In this document: one piece after another, positions 35,808 through 47,282 of the stretch
Position numbering within the stretch: the stretch's first letter is position 1
Layout: each line of letters begins with the position of its first letter
Source of the DNA: Dinochytrium kinnereticum
Taxonomy: Eukaryota; Chytridiomycota; Chytridiomycetes; Chytridiales; Chytridiaceae
NCBI GenBank assembly: GCA_027604005.1
Contig: JADGJT010000008.1
Span: 82,516 to 146,515 of the forward strand
Direction of reading: 5' to 3'
DNA: 64,000 bases
Made by a program: the position numbers and the translations under genes
Notes under the pieces: generated by a model
Database searches by the model: none
What the model was told of the DNA's origin: nothing
What the model saw: the letters and a program-made list of their open reading frames with translations, nothing else

Positions 35808-37674
35808 AACTTTTGGGGGCTTTATGGCGGAACGGTTTGAGGGATAAGTCGCGGTGCGAGGTGAGGATTGGTGAATTCCAAAGGTAGATGGGTAAGGGAA
35901 GTTGGATAGATACTCGATATCAAATAATAAACTGCGTGTCTCTTCAGGTAGTCGCTCTGTGGTGACCACCCTTTGGCGCCTTTACTCCCCAAGGAGGGTC
36001 TGGTTGAATAGAAAGGAGAAAATAAATGTCGAATTAGACCTTTCATCATCTCCACCAAGTGAGGAGCAAAGCAGAGCATCCAACACATCAAACCAGACCA
36101 CTCCCTACCTGGCGGAAGGATCCCCGAATGGAGACTGGAAAGAAGAGGTAAACAGTTAGATTACATGTCCCTTGAAGAAAAGCACACACGGGCGGGAGAA
36201 ATTGGATCGAGAATGGCCACCTCACCTGTAATTGTTTTGTGGCGACGTGATCACGATGCGCTGTAGGGCTACCCCCTCAGCGCTAGCTCTTAAAAATGGC
36301 CGTGGGGCCTGAAGGAGAAGAAATCTCACAACAAATAGAAGCGAACAGCAACGGATATCCTAAGCGAACGAGGCTTTGGGATATCGACTCAGCAAGGAGG
36401 TCTGACCAGGCAACAAACGGAAGGGACAAAGAGGCAAGACGGAGCAAGCTGAGCAACAAGAGGCAATAAGAGTAGCAACAATGGCCTCCTTGGCAGATGG
36501 ACGGACTGCGATGGATTACGTGTGAGGTTGAGGTTGGGTCAGTGGTTGGGGAGAGGGGGTTGGGGGTTGGGGGATGGATTGTGAGAAAGTAGTTCGTGTT
36601 GAAGAAAAAAAAAAAAAAAAAAGGTGGTGGGAAATGACCTGGCTGTTGCAACCACTGCTGTCTGCCACTCTTTTTCTCTGCCAGGCTACAGTGGTTTGGG
36701 TTGGCGGTTGGTTGGTTGGCTGGCTGGGGGGGGTGCTTTTGTCTCTTCTGCTCCCTCTCCTCTCCTTCAGGGGATTGGCCAAACAAGACCCATTCGCTCT
36801 GAAAACGCAACTTCTCTGCCTCAAGAAAAGCTGATTCAAACACCCCCATTGGACAGCACACGCCGGAGAATTAGCTGCACACTGAGGGGGGCAGGGACTG
36901 ACGGTCAGCAGGCCAGGTATATACCATGATCACGGCATTTTCACATTTTCACACCCCGCACAAGAACAACAACAATCAAGATTGAAGCACACACCAAGAT
37001 TGATTGAAGCACACCATCCATCCGTCACCGCACAAGAACGCGCGTCAATCACTTGGCTACCACAACGTCCATTGTGCATGGCGAAGAAGGTTCAACAGAG
37101 CCACCGCAATCACCACTCCCCGTCATCGTGATTGTGAACGATCAGAAGACTCCAGCCTGTCTGCGTTTCTAACGCGGTCCATGCCGTTCCTCAGCGATCA
37201 TTTTAGCCAGAATGCTTCTGATTGCCGTTCTGTTTCTAATAGTGGTCTAGAACTTCATTGCTAGCCCTACAGGATCCTTTTTCGATGCTCCAGCCACATT
37301 AATAACTTTGAAAAGTGTATTTCAGCAAGGCTGGGCTGGGATCCAGGCGACGGTGTTTTGAATGGCAATACTGCTTGCTACGTATCAACCTCCAAGGACG
37401 ATCTTTTATAAATAATAGTAACGTAGGATGTCATGGAAGATAGCAGTTATTTGAGGAGCAAAGGAGAATATAAAGGCAGGGTTACGAAAGGTGACAGAGA
37501 CAAGAGGGCATCCAAAGACATGGTAAAGAGGAGACACATCAACACGCTTTAGAAAAAGGGGGGAGATTTAAGGCAGGATAATAGGGGCCATCTGCTCAGG
37601 TCAACCTCAATAAATGAAAAGAATAACTCAAATAACCACCTATCTCCTCAAGCCAAACTCACGCAAAAAAAGTA
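35808..37674. promoter_or_regulatory. Long ODC upstream region
   Basis: This 1.87-kb interval is the largest without a gene and lies directly 5' of ODC. It has an A18 run at 36,605-36,622, Pro-coding G/C runs, and a near-direct repeat (AAGATTGAAGCACAC / GATTGATTGAAGCACAC, ~36,979-37,012). No gene is supported. A long 5' leader is known for ODC mRNAs in other eukaryotes. Confidence 0.5.
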
Positions 37675-39888
37675 TCACCATCCACTTCCCTCCTCCCTTC
37701 TCCCCCCAGAACTGCTTCCAAACCTCTCCCTCGTCGCCAGCAACTCCCGAAACTCAGCCACAGGCAAGTTCACTCTCGCCAAAGCATGCACCCTAGGGCT
37801 AGACCCCCTAGATGCCCCACACATATCCGCAGCTACACCATTTGGCAAAGGCAAATGCACTCTATTCCTGTCCTCCAAAAATGGCATGCCAGATGTCGTG
37901 GCAAACGCCAGGTTGGGTGGGGCAATGGGAATGGTGGGTGTTAGCGTCATGCCGTAGGCTCTTGACGCGGTTGCTGTGAAGGCGTCTAAGGTAGATGGGT
38001 TGAGTGAGGGGAGGGGGGAGAGTGTTGTAGGCGTTGCTGCCGATGGGACGGTGAGGAAGGGATGAGGAGCTGATGCTGGGATGGTCATAGGAGGGAGAGT
38101 CACAGTGGTGGTGGAATCGTTGGACGGAGTGAATGAAACCGAAGGAATGGAGGGCTGCTGTGGCTGCTGTTCAGCGTAAGTTACAACTCCTCCCGACTCG
38201 CGCCTTCCCATTGTCGTGTCAATGTTAAGGTTCTGGGGCCTCTGATATCGATATCTCCCATAATCCCCGTATTTCCCGGCGACCTGCGCAACTGGTCTCT
38301 GTTTAACACTGTGAAGCCTCGTAACAGACCATCCCGTGTCATACGTCGTGTCGTCCTCCACCGCCGGGCGCTTCAACCTCTTCTCTTCAAAGTACTCCTT
38401 CCCCGTTTGACTTTTCTCACCGTCTTCCTCATCCTCACTCACTCGCCGCCTGGCTTTCTCACTCTCATCCTCGGTACAGCAAGAATCAGCAGAGTGTGGC
38501 TCCGGCTCAACGAATGGGAAAGTTCCACTCGCCTGACTCGTTGGCGTTGCAGAGGCAGGTGAAGGTAGTCCACCGAAGGCACCCGCCCGCGTCTCCTTAA
38601 CTGCCGAAGGTGCCGTCAAAGACCGATTCCACTCCCTCGCAAGAGCCTGAACGCCTCTACAAAACGAAATGTACTCTGCTTCATTAACATAAAGATTGAA
38701 CCCAATCAACGCCAAGAGTCTGGCCTCTAACCCAGACAGCATCCCGGGCACGACCCCCAATATCTGTCCCCAAACACGATTTCCGTACGGCGCGTCGTCC
38801 GAGTATTTTTGGGCAAGAATGAGGGATACGGAGAGGACTCGGGCCTCTTCATTCATCATGCCGAATGTCCATGATTGGTTTCGATGAGAGGCAGAGGTGG
38901 TAGCCCATAATGGACCTTCCATTGGGGTGAGACGGTGATGTGAACGACTGGAGGAGGAGGATTCACTATTGGCTTGGATCATGAGGAGACGACGAAGACG
39001 TTGGACGTATTTGATGGCGAGGGTGATGACGGGGAGAGGTATTCGGGTTATGTCGAGGATATTCTAATGTAACTTGAATTAGAGCCTGGCCTAATATGCA
39101 TGGGTCGTATCTCACCTGAACGAATACGATCAGAAATGGGTTTATTCGCCATTCCAGAGTTTCGGCCAGGCTATTAGACGACCAAACGTGTATGAAGAGA
39201 ACGCAGATAAACCTGGCCAGCCTTGGGATCTGCTCTCGACCTTTTTTTTTGAGTCAGTTGGAGTCGCGATATAGACCAAGGGTCAGCAATAACCAAAGCA
39301 CCTTTCTCCAAACCAACAAAATAAAAAATTAAACTCACCATAACCTGGATTTGGCACTGTAGTTCTGACAACCCTTTTACTGCTTGCATGCCTTTGAGAA
39401 GCTGGTAATCTCCCAGTGCTCCCAGCTTTCCATTCATAATTCACAGCCGGCTCTCCAATTTGCGTCGTCTCCTCTCCACCATGATGACCCGCTCCAGCCA
39501 ATGGATGAGAATGAGGATCCTGATGTGTGGGTTTAGAGACATTGCGATGATGAGGTCCAGAATGGGATGAGTTTGAACCGTGGTGATATTGGTGTTCATG
39601 ATAAGTGGATTTTGAGTGATGGTGATAGTTTGACTCATGGTGGGCGGGTTTCGAATCGCGGTGATAACTAGACTCATGTTGGGAGGTTTTCGATGAGCGG
39701 TGATATTGAGAGGCGTGGTCATGGTGTTCCACTTTTGAAGAATGATGTTGGTGGTGACGATAATGATTTGGATTTAGGGTATGATGATAATGACGTGGCT
39801 CCTCATCCGTGAGCCGAATCCTTTTTGATGCAGAGGCAGTTAACGGCGTTAACGGGTTCCCCGCTGGAGTCGGGCTGATGTTTGACAT
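37675..39888 (-). CDS. PCL/CLG1-like cyclin with N-terminal histidine-rich repeats
   Basis: Exons 39339-39888, 39116-39240 and 37675-39063 give 687 aa. Residues ~33-137 are histidine-rich with five 13-residue units. The cyclin fold starts after the second splice: REQIPRLARFICVLFIHVWSS, then ITLAIKYVQRLRRLL and EEARVLSVSLILAQKYSDD. The C-terminal cyclin helix pair is LEARLLALIGFNLYVNEAEY. This matches Pho80/Pcl-type cyclins. The C-terminal ~350 residues are Ser/Thr/Pro-rich and disordered. The His-rich part recalls cyclin T1, but the cyclin fold itself is not T-type. The first intron (98 nt, 39,241-39,338) has a run of nine A before its AG. Confidence 0.82.
39514..39708 (-). repeat. Five 39-nt coding repeats (13-aa His-rich units)
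   Basis: Residues 61-125 of the cyclin split into five 13-residue units on the pattern xYHxxSKxxxHEx, such as QYHRSSKTSQHES and SYHRDSKPAHHES. The last two units are degenerate. A possible sixth unit precedes residue 61. The period is seen directly in protein and DNA. Confidence 0.85.
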
Positions 39889-41057
39889 AACGGTGTTCGC
39901 TGCCTAGGATTCCTTCACAGCAGTGTCCGTTTCCTCTCCTTTCACGATGTAAAGATAGGTATAGTGCCTGCACTTTTTTCCCTACAAGCGTCTTTTGAGG
40001 GATTCCACTACAAAAGAAAAATGAGATGATCGGCGCCTCAAACTAAACAAGAACACACTGAGTGGGGAAGAATTAAAAAGGTAGAGACATAAAGAGATAT
40101 ATATCTTAAAGTGAACAACTAAAAAAAACCAATAAGCAAGCAAAAGAAGAAATGGATGGAAAATAAGGGCGGCAATCAACATTAAAAAAAAACAACTGGT
40201 TGTTTACAGAATAGGTAAGCAAGCGCATTCTTTTTCAGGACCCACCACGCCACCCCTCTTTGCTCGCCGAAAGCCTGGTTCCACCCGTCTTCCAAAAACG
40301 GTTTAGATGCAGCGATCCAGTTCTGATAGGCAGGGCACATCATGGAAGCAACAGAAGTCAAAATAACCAAGGTTCAATGGTCATAGGATCTACTTTTCCC
40401 TGTCTCAACGAAGTTTCTAAACCCGTTCTATCAATATTCCAACGATCTTTTACTATTGGCTGCTTACATTTGTTTAGTATTCTTTTCCTGGAGCTCTTTT
40501 TTGATTGCTTTATTGTTGAATTAACCACGATCTTAAAAAAAAAGCAACGAAAAACAGTCGCGTGCTAAGCAGATTATCCTTTTCCTCCCCTGTCCCTGAT
40601 TGGAGTTGGGTGTTCAAATGAGCGACGACAAGCAAAGTAATAGATATGATTGGGGCGTGTCTCTTATTTGACTGTCGTCGAGACTGCCGTCGAATCTACC
40701 CATTTAGAAGGGGTGGAGGCGTCGGCGCATACTTTTTGGGCATAGTTTGGAACACTATCCGATCTGGATCGGATGCAGCCATCTAACGGCATCTTTTTCA
40801 TGGGGCCTCTGTAAAATAGATTCTGTACTGAAGTAAGCAGGAAATGTTGCTGGATAATGCGTGAATTTGAGGCATTAATCTCATACATGTGGGTCTGAGA
40901 TACAGCGAGCTTTTGAACACTTGAAGTCAAGCGCCATCAATATCTATGAGCATGCACAAAAAACTGCAAGTTGATTCATATCAAGTATTTTTTTAATAAG
41001 TTATTACTTCTTCAAAGTTAGATCTAACCACATACTAAATAAATAAAAAGGCTCCGC
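39889..41057. other. Intergenic, no supported gene
   Basis: About 1.2 kb between the two cyclin genes. A minus-strand frame at 40,664-40,930 (no ATG at its 5' end) is coding-like but has no recognisable family. The rest is A/T rich. It presumably carries the promoter of the His-rich cyclin and the 3' flank of its upstream neighbour. Confidence 0.5.
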
Positions 41058-42647
41058 TTAAACCCTATCAAACCCCATTGGTGACCCACCAGGCGTCAAG
41101 GGCCACCCATCTTGATTGCTAACTCCAGGCCTGATGACAAGCGACGGCAATTCGCTCTTATCTACTGCTGACCCATTCCACCTCCCATACGATGACGCAT
41201 ATCCATTAACACATTGAGAGTAAGAAGTAGAAAGTGCTGGTTCGGACAAAGAAGAATGAAGTGCATGCCCGCTGCTCTCCCTATCCACGGCATCCCTCCT
41301 AGCGACACCAGAGAAATAGTTGGTGGTCAGCCACACCTGAATCCAATCGTAAGGGTAGTTGGCTGGGAGGACGTGAGAGGCAATGACGGGTCGAGAAGGC
41401 GGTGGGGATTTGTCCATGTAAGTTGTGGAAGGGGACCGAGAGACGGATGGGCTGGAAGACCCATCCGACCTACTAGCGAGGGCTCTAACCGCTTCACCAA
41501 ATTGCTCAAGCTCAGAATCCGTTGTGGTGACCTTGTGTTGAATGGTTGACAGAATCTCCCTTTCAAGGGTGACGAGATCTAAGTGGCATGTCGTAACCTT
41601 ATCCAAGGGGCTCCTTCTCTTTTTCGATGGCGTCGAGTCATTGGTGGCGTTGCTTGTAGGGTTTGATTTTGCAGATGAAGTAAGCTTGGCCGCCTTTGCC
41701 CAAAGCCGTGCACCTGGCGCAGCATCACACGCCATCTTTGTAGAAATCATCAGTGCTGCGACAAAAACGTGTTCAGGGGTCAGTCGATCTGGTTGGTAAG
41801 CATTCGGCGAGCAACACTGGCAGGAGGCCGTAAAGGTGGCCGGGTAGTCAAAACTCTGAGGCAGCTGCAACCCGGAGGAAGGGTTATGAGCAGGTGCTGA
41901 CCGAGTCCGTTTGTGACTGTGATGCTCAAACGAAGGCATTAACAAGGACAAGCCAACCGCAGGAGGTTGCTGATGGTGGTGACAAGCTGATGAGTCCAAA
42001 ATGGGCAATGCCCCCGCACCCGTGCATGCCCTCATCTCCTTGAATGGCAATCTCTCCCAGACTCTCCGACTGGGGTACCTGGACCGACGGTGCAATGCCA
42101 GAGCGTATCTGTCGATGAGGAGAAGTGCGTTCATGATGATGGGCAAGGAAACACCAGCAGAAGCGGCGCATGAGGAGCTCAGAGCGTGATGAATGGTCTC
42201 AATTCCTTCTGCTTTCATGTCTTGAGCGTCCTTTATCGTGATGGTCTTTATACAACAGGGACCGTGATCCCTGTGGTAAGAGGTGAGATGATGGGAATGA
42301 TCTGTCGATGGGAATGGCGATGTAGGTATTTGCTGAAACGTGAAACGGTCACTGGTGAAGGTAGAGTGGGGCGTGAGGGGTGATGAAGGCGGGGTCGTGT
42401 TTGATGAAGCGCATGATCGTGAGCACGAACTGGGTAAGGTAGCAGAGCTGTACGTGCTTGAGGGAAGGTCAAGGAGAAAGTTGACCAGACTCCAAACAAA
42501 TCGTGAAAACTTGAATGGATCGCAGGGTGGTGAGGGGGTCGACGATGCAGGCATACTCTTCGAGCAGAATGCTGTTGAAGATGCTGATGTTGTTGATGTC
42601 ATGTTGCTTATATGTTCAGCAGCCAGAGTTGAGTCCAGCGCGGGCAT
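41058..42647 (-). CDS. Divergent PCL-type cyclin, intron-free
   Basis: Single exon, 529 aa from ATG 42647; a GTG extension upstream is less likely. Cyclin-like segments: FKFSRFVWSLVNFLLDLPSS, SLPIIMNALLLIDRYALAL, then RLTPEHVFVAALMISTKMACD and DLVTLEREILSTIQHKVTT followed by ELEQFGEAVRAL. They are in the right order for a Pho80/Pcl cyclin but separated by Ser/His-rich insertions (41,800-42,350). The segments after LWAKA carry a Lys-Arg patch (SKKRRSP). The C-terminal ~120 residues are Ser-rich. It is a neighbour and likely distant paralogue of the His-rich cyclin. Which CDK it binds is unknown. Insertions make the alignment weaker, so confidence is moderate. Confidence 0.68.
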   Translation of the reverse strand: MPALDSTLAAEHISNMTSTTSASSTAFCSKSMPASSTPSPPCDPFKFSRFVWSLVNFLLDLPSSTYSSATLPSSCSRSCASSNTTPPSSPLTPHSTFTSDRFTFQQIPTSPFPSTDHSHHLTSYHRDHGPCCIKTITIKDAQDMKAEGIETIHHALSSSCAASAGVSLPIIMNALLLIDRYALALHRRSRYPSRRVWERLPFKEMRACTGAGALPILDSSACHHHQQPPAVGLSLLMPSFEHHSHKRTRSAPAHNPSSGLQLPQSFDYPATFTASCQCCSPNAYQPDRLTPEHVFVAALMISTKMACDAAPGARLWAKAAKLTSSAKSNPTSNATNDSTPSKKRRSPLDKVTTCHLDLVTLEREILSTIQHKVTTTDSELEQFGEAVRALASRSDGSSSPSVSRSPSTTYMDKSPPPSRPVIASHVLPANYPYDWIQVWLTTNYFSGVARRDAVDRESSGHALHSSLSEPALSTSYSQCVNGYASSYGRWNGSAVDKSELPSLVIRPGVSNQDGWPLTPGGSPMGFDRV

Positions 42648-44045
42648 GATGTTGAATGGGAGGTTATGAGTCGGCTGTTGTCGTCTTCGGGATAAGTTAT
42701 ATTTTGCTTGTTGAGGTGGGTTCACAGGGGCCTTGCGGTACGTTTAGATACTTTTTTGTTCAGTGCTTAATACAAAAGGCGTTGGATGCAAAGCTCTTTG
42801 TTATTACGTTTTAACGATGTCCTTATTAGGGAGAAAGGGTGGTTACTGGGGGAATGTGGGGTTGTGAGCTCGCCAGAACCTCATGCGGAAATCTGGCGAT
42901 GTGGGGAAGATGCAGTTTTTTTTTAGTTACTTTTTCCTTGTGTTTTCTCTAGGGTTTAATAAAAGGCATAGACAGGAGGAGAAGGCAAAAAGACGGCGTC
43001 CAGGCGGTGCGCCGTGCATATTTTGCTATGAGGCAGCGTAAGTGCCCGCATGTGGTCTCTCACACAAAGCAGGCAAGCGCGGGTGGTGCAAACTGCGCCC
43101 AAAGGTGCTGGTACCCTTTGCCCAAACACAGGCAACAGATACAGAAAAAAAGAGGGTTGGTTGGTTAAGGAGCAAGCAATGCCCTCTTTTATATTCACAT
43201 CGAGTCAGGCTCTATGAAGCTTTCAAGACGGTACTACTATTGCTTGACAGAGATGGTTTTTTTCCGCTGGTGGATGAATGGGTAAGTCACGGATAGTAAC
43301 TGGAAAAACTTTTTTCGAACTGATTGTGGTGGTGTGGAGGAGAATGCTGGATACAGGAACATCATGCATGTGGTAAAACGTTAACCTTGCTAATCACATT
43401 AACCACCCAACATTGGCGATAAACCCTAGGCTCATTTTTATTTCCATGCAGAGGGGCAAGTGCAAATGGATGATGGAAACTTGCACTCCATTTGCTTGCG
43501 CATGCGCAGGGACATCTCATTACTTTCCGTCTAGACAGGTAAAGAAAGGGAAGAGCATGCAGTTTTTTGGGTTTTGTATGAGGAACAACAGGTGATGGGG
43601 TGATAGCAAAAACAGCAGTGAAAAAAAACAAACAATTCCCGTTGTTGGGGTTACTGTAAATTTGTTTAAGAAAAATTAATAGAAGGCAAAACCAGGCGAA
43701 AACGAGGAATCAAAAATGTCTCTTTTTTTCCTTCGTTGTGTCCCAAATGATCCTAGGCGCTGCTGTGAGTCTGACTGTCCTGTGATAATATGGATTTGAT
43801 TTGTTGAAGCCTCATTACCTACTGCATGCAGGTGTTTTTGCGATAAGGGGACCCAGCAATTGCAGGACCCTGTATTCCTCCCCTTCCACCCATACCCAAG
43901 CACTTGTAATCATCGATTCCAATTCTCTTGTGTTTCATTGTCATTCGATCTGATTCTGCCGTGATACTCGCTTATGATTACTCATGAGATTTCATGGACT
44001 TTATTATGAGATTTCTAAGCTGCAAAGACATGTCTGTCACTTCGT
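42648..44045. other. Intergenic, no supported gene
   Basis: About 1.4 kb between the cyclin start and the phosphoesterase stop. Only short frames under 90 codons, no domain, no RNA gene seen. Confidence 0.6.
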
Positions 44046-46146
44046 CTATCCAAGGATATTGACCTTTTTCAACAACCCCAAAAAGAACTTTTTCAAAATC
44101 TCCACCAGCTCATTCACAACCTCCTCATGAGTAGGATCAGGTTGGGAAAATGGCGGCGCGTCAGGTAGAATCATGGGACAATCCTTCCTTGGTGATGTTA
44201 AGCCAGAATCCTCGGCAATTCGATGAAATGACCCTGCCCATGCATCGCGGGAGGTCAAAAAAGAGGGCAGGTTAAACAGATTCTTTAAAGTTGCGGGGAG
44301 GGATGAGTGTTCGTATTCGGAGGTTGGGTGAGGGCCTGTGGGGCGGTGGACGACCATGCCTTTCTTGATCCAAGGGGAGACGGCAACTAATTTTTTGGGT
44401 CGGATTAGAAATGTTTGAATCGGGTCGATCGAAACAGAGGGATCGTCCAAGCATCAACATTCTGGACAGGCGGAAAGAAAAACACGTACTGGTGGGAACT
44501 CGAATTCCAAGACGATCGAATTTGAAAACGGGAGATGCCGCAGACGCCGCATCAGGGACTGGCACGTTAACGGGTGGGGGGACATCTGTGGGGGTGGCTG
44601 TCAGGGCATCGACAAAAAAAGGACGGGTCTACTTACGATCGTAGAATCCACCATGCTCATCATCTATTGGCACGAAAGGTTAGGCTTTGCAAGTGTCGTA
44701 GAAGCACCAAACACCTACAGGTAATAAGCAACAAGGTCTCTTCCCAGAGAGGTGACGCCCTTATAGCCTCATAAACATCCTTTACCAATTTCTCCCCTCT
44801 GGCCAAGTCATGCGGCGGATGATTATCATTTGGCGGTCCCCCTAACCCATCAGGCAAATCCGCCGACCTCCCCCAAACAGGATCTAGGAACGAAACCTGC
44901 GGCAAAGTTCCCTCTTTGGCATGTTTAAAAAACTTGCTGAGAGGTCGAATCTTTGTCACGATGTCTCCAAAGTTTCTCACGTCTTGGAAGAGGAGCGCGG
45001 TCGGGATCATACCAAAGTAGTTTTTCCAAGATATTTTATGGTCGCTCAACGATGCGTAGATGGATTGCTGAGAGAAGCCTTGCAAGTCAGCGTTGACGTC
45101 GTTTGTGTGAAATCCATTGGAGGTGCCAGAGGCCAGGAAAAGTCGGTTTGGTATAGTTTCACTGTTAGGGTATATCAAGTGTTTAGTTTTGACCGTGGAA
45201 GGAGCTTGGTTGAAAATAAGACTCACGCAGGAACACTGGCAAACCACCGATCAAAGACTGCGAATTCACTGGCGAGGGCTGCTGTCACTGGAGCGGTTGT
45301 GGGGGTGAACCCCGACATTATCGTCTGCAGCTCCTCAACGCTGGTTGTACCCCAGCAGTCCGCAACAACTTTTTGTTTATGATGGTAAAGAGAAGCAGGC
45401 GGTTAGAAAATGAAGAAAGAATGCTCTGGAATGGAAACGCGATGCTTACCATCGACGAACCCGCTCATTGTAGGTGCAGTCTTGGGGGACATGATGTTTT
45501 CGTACGTTCCATACACGGACTTTGTGACGTAATTCAGTTCACCACCTTAACCCCCAGAATAAGCAAAAAAATGAGCGTCAGTTACTGCCTTTCCCCCACT
45601 TATCATTTTGTAGATATGGGAGGACAGTTGGGGAGCTGGATACACCATTTAAAGTCCAACAAACAACTCACAAGGATTCCTTTGGATGAATGGGGCATTT
45701 GGCAACGCCTTGATGACAGTATTGGTCTTGTTCACAATATTCAAAGCCGAGTCAGGGATCGCATCAACCCCTTCACGGGTTCGACCCCACCATCCTGATC
45801 ACCTCTTATTAACCAAAATAACAACGTCAACTGCAATGACCTACCAAGCAAGTGATCAAACGATCGGTTCTCAAGTCTGAATTATGTACTTTTCCGTCAG
45901 ATAAAAACAACCGTTTTTCAATTGGATCTTTAGAATACTCACACCAACACCACCACGCGCTGACCATTACAGAAATCAATGAATAAAAAGAATCCACAAG
46001 CGAGTTAGAACATACTCATCAACTCCCCTTCCTCTCAGACACCGTCTCACCTTTATCCTTCCAGTTGGTTCCTTGGGCTTCCCTCCCGCCATAACCCCTC
46101 CAGTCATCAAAGCAGCCAACAAGGCCACCCAACACCCTTTAGCCAT
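44046..46146 (-). CDS. Secreted phosphoesterase / phospholipase C-like enzyme (PF04185 type)
   Basis: Ten exons: 46051-46146, 45943-45959, 45845-45876, 45672-45794, 45450-45545, 45227-45368, 44719-45161, 44637-44663, 44490-44585 and 44046-44386. All are in phase, 470 aa. A signal peptide leads ([14 protein letters not shown] then TGGVMAGG). Metal-site motifs are [18 protein letters not shown] and [13 protein letters not shown], both rebuilt only by splicing. [20 protein letters not shown] and the C-terminal TPRLP-free tail fit fungal members. The family hydrolyses phosphate esters or phospholipids, often in phosphate scavenging. Exon 2 is a 17-nt microexon. The last ~45 residues are amphipathic, ending [14 protein letters not shown], which may touch membrane. 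The exact substrate is unknown. Confidence 0.9.
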
Positions 46147-47282
46147 CTTTACCATGGATATGAGGTACGTTCACGTAACAATAACAAGCAACCCGTTAAT
46201 GAGGTGAGAAAAGCAATGTCGTTTTCTTTAATCGATGTTTATTTAAATGCTTGCATAAACACGCTCTTTGCACCATTCTTGGAAGCACTCATGGGGGGAG
46301 GGGGGTCAAGCAAGAAACAACGGTTGGCGTCTCGACGGGGAAAAACTTGTCAGGCTTGTGTGCGTGGTTGAAAGGGGCGGGGACGCAGGTAGGTCACTGT
46401 TGATGACCCTTTTTTCTTTTTTTTTTCATGCCCCTTGCTTCTTTCTCGTTACCTATTTTAATAATAGTTGATCAAAGCAATGGGCGTTTTGGTTTTCTCT
46501 CTTTTAACAATGTTTGAAAGAGTCATCAAATAATCATATTAAAATACCTGTGTCTGCGCAAAGCAACAGGCGCACGCACCCTGCTGTGACTGATTGAGGA
46601 TGTTTCAGATGAAGTGTTGGAATTGTCATTGGAATTGTCATAGCGTTGACGGTTAGCTCTGCAAACAACGGCGAACGTGAAAGAATGAAGGAACGATGAG
46701 CGCAGGGCGGGGGCCATTAAGAAGAAAAGACTCAATGGCGCAACAAGATGAGCATCAAAGAAAACACCACGTTCCTTTTTTCCACCCATTAAAATAGACA
46801 TGGTTTTAAGTATAGAATCTTTGTTTTCCCCAAGCCCAAGACCAGTCGAGTTGCTGGCGTGACAGTGGACAGCCTTATCAACCTTGGACAACACTGCAAA
46901 AAGCAAACAACAACAGAAAGAACGTAAAAGTCATCAACGCATGTGCTCACAGCTGAAAAGCGCTTCATATACAAACACTATTACTATTACAAATATATGC
47001 ACCAGACCAAAGGTAATTAATCCACAAAAAAAAAGGACCGTAGAAAAGAGAGGGTAGGAGAGTAATTTTGAATCAAGGGACAGAAAAAGTGAGGAAAACA
47101 AACAAGGACGAAAAGAAAAGGATCAAGAAAAAGCCAAAGAGTAATTAATGGATATTGCATCTAATGGTGTGGAAAACCGCGAAACAAAGATAGAGGTGAT
47201 TAAAGGTTTACATAGAACCGAAATGAAAAGTGAGCGAAAAAGAAAAAAGAAAAAGTCATCGATACAGTCCGGCTATCAGCAA
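46147..47282. other. Intergenic, no supported gene
   Basis: About 1.1 kb upstream of the phosphoesterase. It holds a short direct repeat (TTGGAATTGTCA twice, 46,618-46,642). Frames of up to 126 codons on the minus strand show no family and are poor in coding signal. No RNA gene seen. Confidence 0.55.

Noticed and set aside
36283..36861. 192-codon minus-strand frame upstream of ODC
   Set aside because: Contains a Phe run from an A18 tract, Pro/Thr strings from G/C repeats, and no domain.
40664..40930. 88-codon minus-strand frame between the two cyclins
   Set aside because: The frame has no ATG at its 5' end and no family. A gene is possible but not supported.
45765..45800. GGGTTCGACCCC resembles a tRNA B-box
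   Set aside because: It lies inside phosphoesterase exon 4 (the WWGRTREG codons). No A-box or cloverleaf arms are found around it.
46526..46906. 126-codon minus-strand frame with an SNDNSN run
   Set aside because: Created by a short TTGGAATTGTCA direct repeat. No splice or domain evidence.
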